The notes beneath the pieces were generated by a model, which did no database searches, was not told the origin of the DNA, and saw nothing but the letters and a program-made list of their open reading frames with translations. 64,000 bases of DNA from Flagellimonas flava (GTDB taxonomy: Bacteria; Bacteroidota; Bacteroidia; Flavobacteriales; Flavobacteriaceae): positions 186,001 to 250,000 of the forward strand of contig NZ_FQWL01000001.1 of assembly GCF_900129665.1 (NCBI RefSeq), in the 5' to 3' direction. Of the stretch, positions 60,316 through 64,000 are shown in pieces; position 1 is the stretch's first letter; each line of letters begins with the position of its first letter. Position numbers and translations under genes: made by a program.

Positions 60316-61377
60316 TTATAAATAAACCGTTTTGCCAGTCTTCACCGATTCGTCTGCTGCAAGCACGATTTTTAGACTGTTAACGGCATCATCCAGATGG
60401 TCTGTGAGGTCACGATTGTTTGCAATAGCATCCAAGAGGTACTCCTGTTCCAGAAGGCAAAGTTGATCATGATCCGGCTCGTTAGACGTATTGATAAGTT
60501 CATCGGACTTGGCAAAATTACCTATGTGGTCAAGAGCACTGTGGTGTAATTTCAAACTGCCGGTTTTGGTATGACCCTCAATATCTTCGGATGCTCCCTT
60601 ATCGTCATCACTTATGGAAACACAACCCTTGGGACCCAAAACATCTTTGATAAAAAATGCCGTTTCGCTCATCATAGGTCCCCAGCCAGCTTCATACCAT
60701 CCTACCGAGCCATCCTCAAAGCGCACCTGTAACTGCCCATAGTTGTACATTTCGCTGTCGACTTCATTGGATAGTCTTGCACCAATAGCAGAAACACTGA
60801 TGGGGTTTGAACGTACCATGGAACACATAATATCCACATAATGGACTCCACAATCCACAATGGGAGACATGGACTGCATAAGCTGTTTGTGGGTATACCA
60901 TTGCTCCCCGGCGCTTTGCTGGTTGAGATTCATTCTCATAACCAGGGGTTTGCCCAAAGTTTGGGCCATCTCCACGAATTTGGTCCAAGTGGGATGTACA
61001 CGCAAAATATAGCCCACCACCATTTTTTTGCCCTTCTTTTTGGATAGTTCCACTAGGCTTTGAGCTTCTGCCACAGTTAATGCGAGTGGTTTTTCCACAA
61101 AAACATGGGCATTGGATTCAAGAGCCAATTGCACATAGTTAAAATGCGTATCTGGATAGGTGTTGATGGACACTACATCAGGTTGGGTTTGTTTTAAGGC
61201 TAGCTCATAGTCATGAAAAGTGGGAATACCGCCTAGCTCTTTGGATAGACGTTCACGACTTTTCTCTCCACGGCTCACCAATCCCGCTATTTCAAATCCA
61301 TCCAACTTGTAATAGGCGCGTGCATGGGAGGTTCCCATATTTCCACAGCCAACAACCAATGTTTTCAAAGCTTCCAT
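60316..61377 (-). CDS. Gfo/Idh/MocA family oxidoreductase
   Basis: The 353-residue protein has an N-terminal Rossmann fold (TLVVGCGNMGTSHARAYYKLDGFEIAGLVSR) and the family motif EKP in HVFVEKPLALTVAEAQSLVEL. The C-terminal alpha/beta domain holds SMSPIVDCGVHYVDIMCSMVRSNPISVSAIGARL and the histidine and aspartate of the active site (DCGVHYVD). It oxidises or reduces a sugar or inositol-like substrate with NAD(P). Substrate unknown. It is convergent with the carboxyltransferase gene and divergent from the efflux pump gene. Confidence 0.93.
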   Translation of the reverse strand: MEALKTLVVGCGNMGTSHARAYYKLDGFEIAGLVSRGEKSRERLSKELGGIPTFHDYELALKQTQPDVVSINTYPDTHFNYVQLALESNAHVFVEKPLALTVAEAQSLVELSKKKGKKMVVGYILRVHPTWTKFVEMAQTLGKPLVMRMNLNQQSAGEQWYTHKQLMQSMSPIVDCGVHYVDIMCSMVRSNPISVSAIGARLSNEVDSEMYNYGQLQVRFEDGSVGWYEAGWGPMMSETAFFIKDVLGPKGCVSISDDDKGASEDIEGHTKTGSLKLHHSALDHIGNFAKSDELINTSNEPDHDQLCLLEQEYLLDAIANNRDLTDHLDDAVNSLKIVLAADESVKTGKTVYL

Positions 61378-61505
61378 GGTATAAAATTAGAAATTAAATA
61401 CGGGCTCTCAAGCTCTGAATGCATAGCTTAACGAATTCAGAAATATCGAGTCAAAACATAACATAAATACTTCATAAAAAAAGCCTCCACAATTTTAGGG
61501 ATGCG

Positions 61506-61513
61506 TAATTTTG
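61506..61513 (+). promoter_or_regulatory. TAATTTTG box just before the efflux pump start
   Basis: TAATTTTG matches TAnnTTTG and ends 5 nt before ATG 61518, which would give an almost leaderless mRNA. No -33 TTG at normal spacing. It may be chance. Confidence 0.25.
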
Positions 61514-61517
61514 CCGA

Positions 61518-62729
61518 ATGCAAAAAGACGTGCAAAAACCCAACTTTGAATTCATCGCCTTGATGGCCGCTTTGATGTCCATCGTGGCGCTTGCCATTGA
61601 TGCGCTGTTGCCAGCTATTTCCAATATTGGAGAGGCCATTCATAGCCACAACTCAACGGACAATCAGTTGTTGGTGACCATGATTTTCCTTGGGCTGGGG
61701 GTGGGGCAGCTGGTTTTTGGTCCGCTGTCTGATTGTTACGGTAGAAAACCTGTGGTCTATCTTGGTTTTGCACTTTTCGGAATAGCAAGTGCAATCTGTG
61801 TTTTTGCCCCTTCCCTAGAGATTATGGTAATCGGTAGGATCCTTCAAGGGATTGGACTTTCAGCACCGAGGACGCTGGCCATTTCCATTATTAGGGATAC
61901 CTATAAGGGGGATTATATGGCCAAGATCATGTCATTTGTGGTGGCTTTCTTTATTTTGATTCCCGTGGTTGCTCCGGCCATTGGTAAACTCATATTGGAT
62001 GCCTTCGGATGGGAGGCGATTTTTTATATTCAGCTAATCTTTGCTCTTATCGTGGGTATCTGGTTCTGGAAGAGACAGCCTGAAACCCTAAAACCGGAAT
62101 ATAAGATTCCCTTTACCAAACATGTTTTTGTGGATGGAGTTCGAGAGTTCTTTAAGTACCGGGATACCATCGTCTTTACCTTTATTTCGGGATTGGTAAC
62201 GGGAGCATTTTTGGTTTACCTGAGTTCCTCGCAGCATATTTTTGAAAATCAATATGACCTTAAGGAGGCATTTCCATATATTTTTGCTGGCTTGGCCATT
62301 TCCATCGGACTTTCCACGTTCATGAATGGAACCTTGGTGATGCGATTTGGTATGCGCAAATTATCACTTTTAGCTTTGACCGCTTTCTGTCTTATTGCCA
62401 TCCTGTATGTGGTATTGTTTTGGGGAATGCCCAATCCTAGCATTGTGGTTTTGGTGGGTTTCCTTTCGTTACAATTCTTCTGTTTGGGCTTTATGTGGGG
62501 GAATTACCGCTCTATAGCCATGGAGCCAATTGGACATATTGCTGGTATAGGTGCCGCGATCAATGGATTTATCTCAACACTATTGGCCATTCCCATCGCT
62601 ACATTTATTGGAGAATTTATCTCAGATACTGTCTGGCCACTATTCGCAGGTCTGGCCATCTGTGGAATTGTTTCATTGGGGATTGTAATGCTTGCCAAAA
62701 AGCCCAAACCATTGGCAGTAACCCGCTAA
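61518..62729 (+). CDS. MFS drug-resistance transporter, Bcr/CflA type
   Basis: The 403-residue membrane protein has 12 hydrophobic helices. The Bcr/CflA features are FEFIALMAALMSIVALAIDALLPAISNIGEAI at the N-terminus, VTMIFLGLGVGQLVFGPLSDCYGRKPVVYLGFALFGIA (motif A) and GRILQGIGLSAPRTLAISIIRDTY (motif C-like). It exports drugs or metabolites with proton gradient; the substrate is unknown. It starts 140 bp from the Gfo/Idh gene and shares its last 4 bp with the stop of the convergent anmK gene. Confidence 0.92.
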   Translation: MQKDVQKPNFEFIALMAALMSIVALAIDALLPAISNIGEAIHSHNSTDNQLLVTMIFLGLGVGQLVFGPLSDCYGRKPVVYLGFALFGIASAICVFAPSLEIMVIGRILQGIGLSAPRTLAISIIRDTYKGDYMAKIMSFVVAFFILIPVVAPAIGKLILDAFGWEAIFYIQLIFALIVGIWFWKRQPETLKPEYKIPFTKHVFVDGVREFFKYRDTIVFTFISGLVTGAFLVYLSSSQHIFENQYDLKEAFPYIFAGLAISIGLSTFMNGTLVMRFGMRKLSLLALTAFCLIAILYVVLFWGMPNPSIVVLVGFLSLQFFCLGFMWGNYRSIAMEPIGHIAGIGAAINGFISTLLAIPIATFIGEFISDTVWPLFAGLAICGIVSLGIVMLAKKPKPLAVTR

Positions 62730-63808
62730 TTGATATCGGGATAAAAAATTACTCCACTGCAGGAATCTTTCTCAGCCCCGGTTACAGAACTTAACACATT
62801 GGTCTTATCTTGAAGACGAAGCACTCCCATTAAAGCAAAAACCAAAGCTTCCTTATAGGCAATCAGTTCCTTGTTGGGGACTACCACTTCAATGTAATCA
62901 CCAAGAACGTTTTGAAGGGTGTCTATAAAGAACTGGTTTAGAGCGCCACCACCAGTGGCAAACAGCTTTTGTGGCTTGCCTGTGGCATGCTCCTTTACTT
63001 GAAGGGCAATTTGCTCGCAATTATGATGGATAAATGTATGAAGTAGGTCTTTATCAGAAGCATTGGAGTTTTGTATTAGAGGTATTATTTCTGAAGTGAA
63101 CCATTCGTAACCTGTTGATTTTGGATGCGGAAGTCTATAGTATTCCAAAGCATTAAGTTTGGCCAATAAAACATTATCCAGTTGGCCTGAGCGGGCCATT
63201 TTTCCATTATCATCATACTCCAATCCCATTTTTCTGGTGATGAAGTTTAAGGGCATATTGGCCAATCCTATATCGTAAGCAATTCGCTTACCATCCTTTA
63301 AAAATGACATATTGCTTATGCCTCCTAGGTTAAGGCAGAAATCATACTCATGAAAAAGTAGTTGGTCTCCTATTGGCACCAAAGGGGCTCCTTGCCCTCC
63401 TAGGGACACATCCTTGGTCCTAAAATCGCAAACCACCTGTATGCCACTGGAGTTAGCCAACTGTTGCCCGTCACCGAGTTGAAAGGTAAAGCCATCTTCC
63501 GGCCGATGGTGTGAGGTATGCCCATGACTAGCAATAAAATCCACTTCAAGTTGTTCGTCCTCAATAAATTTTTTGGCTTGTTGCCCTAACCAAAACCCAT
63601 AGTCAAGATGCAGCTGGTCGTGTTTTTCTTCGGAGCTATGAATCGCGTTTTTGAGCTGTTCCCAAAGTGCTTTTTCATAGGAGATTTCACGAGTCGCCTC
63701 TATGGAAAATTGCCATTGCCCCTCGGATTCCCAAAGATGGCAAAGCGCTAAATCCAGCCCATCCAAAGATGTACCCGACATCATTCCCAAGACTTTATAA
63801 ATGCTCAT
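62726..63808 (-). CDS. anmK: anhydro-N-acetylmuramic acid kinase
   Basis: The 360-residue enzyme phosphorylates and opens 1,6-anhydro-N-acetylmuramic acid, a peptidoglycan recycling step. Hallmarks are YKVLGMMSGTSLDGLDLALCHL, FIASHGHTSHHRPEDGFTFQLGDGQQLA, VVCDFRTKDVSLGGQGAPLVPIGDQLLF, LNLGGISNMSFL, GLANMPLNFI and the sugar-kinase ATP motif KLFATGGGALNQFFI. Length is standard. Its ATG overlaps the end of an upstream gene by 4 bp and its stop overlaps the convergent efflux pump by 4 bp. Confidence 0.95.
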   Translation of the reverse strand: MSIYKVLGMMSGTSLDGLDLALCHLWESEGQWQFSIEATREISYEKALWEQLKNAIHSSEEKHDQLHLDYGFWLGQQAKKFIEDEQLEVDFIASHGHTSHHRPEDGFTFQLGDGQQLANSSGIQVVCDFRTKDVSLGGQGAPLVPIGDQLLFHEYDFCLNLGGISNMSFLKDGKRIAYDIGLANMPLNFITRKMGLEYDDNGKMARSGQLDNVLLAKLNALEYYRLPHPKSTGYEWFTSEIIPLIQNSNASDKDLLHTFIHHNCEQIALQVKEHATGKPQKLFATGGGALNQFFIDTLQNVLGDYIEVVVPNKELIAYKEALVFALMGVLRLQDKTNVLSSVTGAEKDSCSGVIFYPDIN

Positions 63809-64000
63809 GTCCGTTTTTGTATTTTAATGATAAGAGAAACAGGTTTTTGTTCGTCGTTGAGGACTTCTTCGATAAAAAGCTTTGAATTCGGTAGTCGCCC
63901 TAGAACCGCTATCCAGTCCTCAAAAGTTCTTGCATACCAAGCATGTCCATCCTTAAAATTACCGGGAAGGCCTTTCCAGGAATCGTTCAGCCACTGACTT
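63805..64000 (-). CDS. 3-prime end of a minus-strand gene, possible methyltransferase
   Basis: The frame is open from the right window edge to TGA at 63805-63807 and encodes the C-terminal 64 residues of a protein ending in PVSLIIKIQKRT. The segment DGHAWYARTFEDWIAVL resembles the end of class I SAM-dependent methyltransferases, but with so little present this is uncertain. It overlaps the anmK start codon by 4 bp (ATGA), so the two are translationally coupled. Confidence 0.6.
   Translation of the reverse strand, partial: SQWLNDSWKGLPGNFKDGHAWYARTFEDWIAVLGRLPNSKLFIEEVLNDEQKPVSLIIKIQKRT

Noticed and set aside
1..64000. tRNA, rRNA, CRISPR, IS or phage signals
   Set aside because: No cloverleaf sequence, direct-repeat array, transposase or integrase frame was seen anywhere in the window.

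Overview
The window reads as chromosomal DNA of a marine-type member of the Flavobacteriaceae (Bacteroidota). The basis is the gliding-motility isomerase GldI, lineage-typical families (DUF3810, DUF5683, DUF6122, large two-part LepB, OstA-like protein), lipoprotein signals, and promoters of the Bacteroidota type (TAnnTTTG, in the best case TTG-N19-TAAGTTTG before ndk). No genus can be fixed; the gene content would suit the Muricauda/Maribacter/Robiginitalea neighbourhood. I see no tRNA, rRNA, CRISPR array, insertion sequence, integrase or phage gene.

Layout. 1-5.3 kb (minus strand): DUF368 transporter (cut by the window), TPR protein, class III aminotransferase, OstA-like envelope protein. 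5.5-7.5 kb (plus): a large lipoprotein of unrecognised family. 7.6-25.1 kb: a looser, mostly minus-strand accessory stretch of single genes and short operons. It holds small enzymes, GNAT acetyltransferases, a beta-lactamase-fold hydrolase, a GAF-LuxR regulator, a flavodoxin/arylamine N-acetyltransferase/monooxygenase operon, and a group of secreted glycan-related proteins (esterase, BNR propeller, GH26) without SusC/SusD partners. Parts of it are clearly AT-richer than the core.

25-40 kb: core genes on the minus strand, namely purA-fur, bifunctional Rel (ppGpp), M48 protease, SPOUT rRNA methyltransferase, DUF3810 protease-like protein, a cyclophilin-FKBP fusion lipoprotein, gldI, NrnA-like DHH phosphatase, and recF with a lipocalin lipoprotein and a DciA-type (DUF721) protein. 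ndk faces the other way with a good promoter and terminator. 40.2-46.3 kb (plus): TPR membrane protein, ribH, small membrane protein, mutL, two rhomboid proteases and an EEP-fold protein, nearly all touching or overlapping. 46.3-52.1 kb (minus): parA-parB-DUF5683-dapB-lepB-wbqC-DUF6122.

52.2-60.3 kb: a propionyl-CoA to succinyl-CoA locus. udk-divIC-mutA-mutB runs on the minus strand, and a three-gene biotin-dependent acyl-CoA carboxylase (BCCP, biotin carboxylase, carboxyltransferase) runs divergently on the plus strand. 60.3-64 kb: Gfo/Idh/MocA oxidoreductase, Bcr/CflA-type efflux pump, anmK (cell-wall recycling) and the 3-prime end of a further gene.

Most of the window is ordinary housekeeping DNA. 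The points most worth a second look are the MutL whose endonuclease metal-binding motif appears lost, a solitary 66-residue membrane protein with its own promoter and terminator, the unrecognised 670-residue lipoprotein, paired or palindromic operator-like sites near two promoters, and the propionate locus. I did not find a convincing new multi-gene system.
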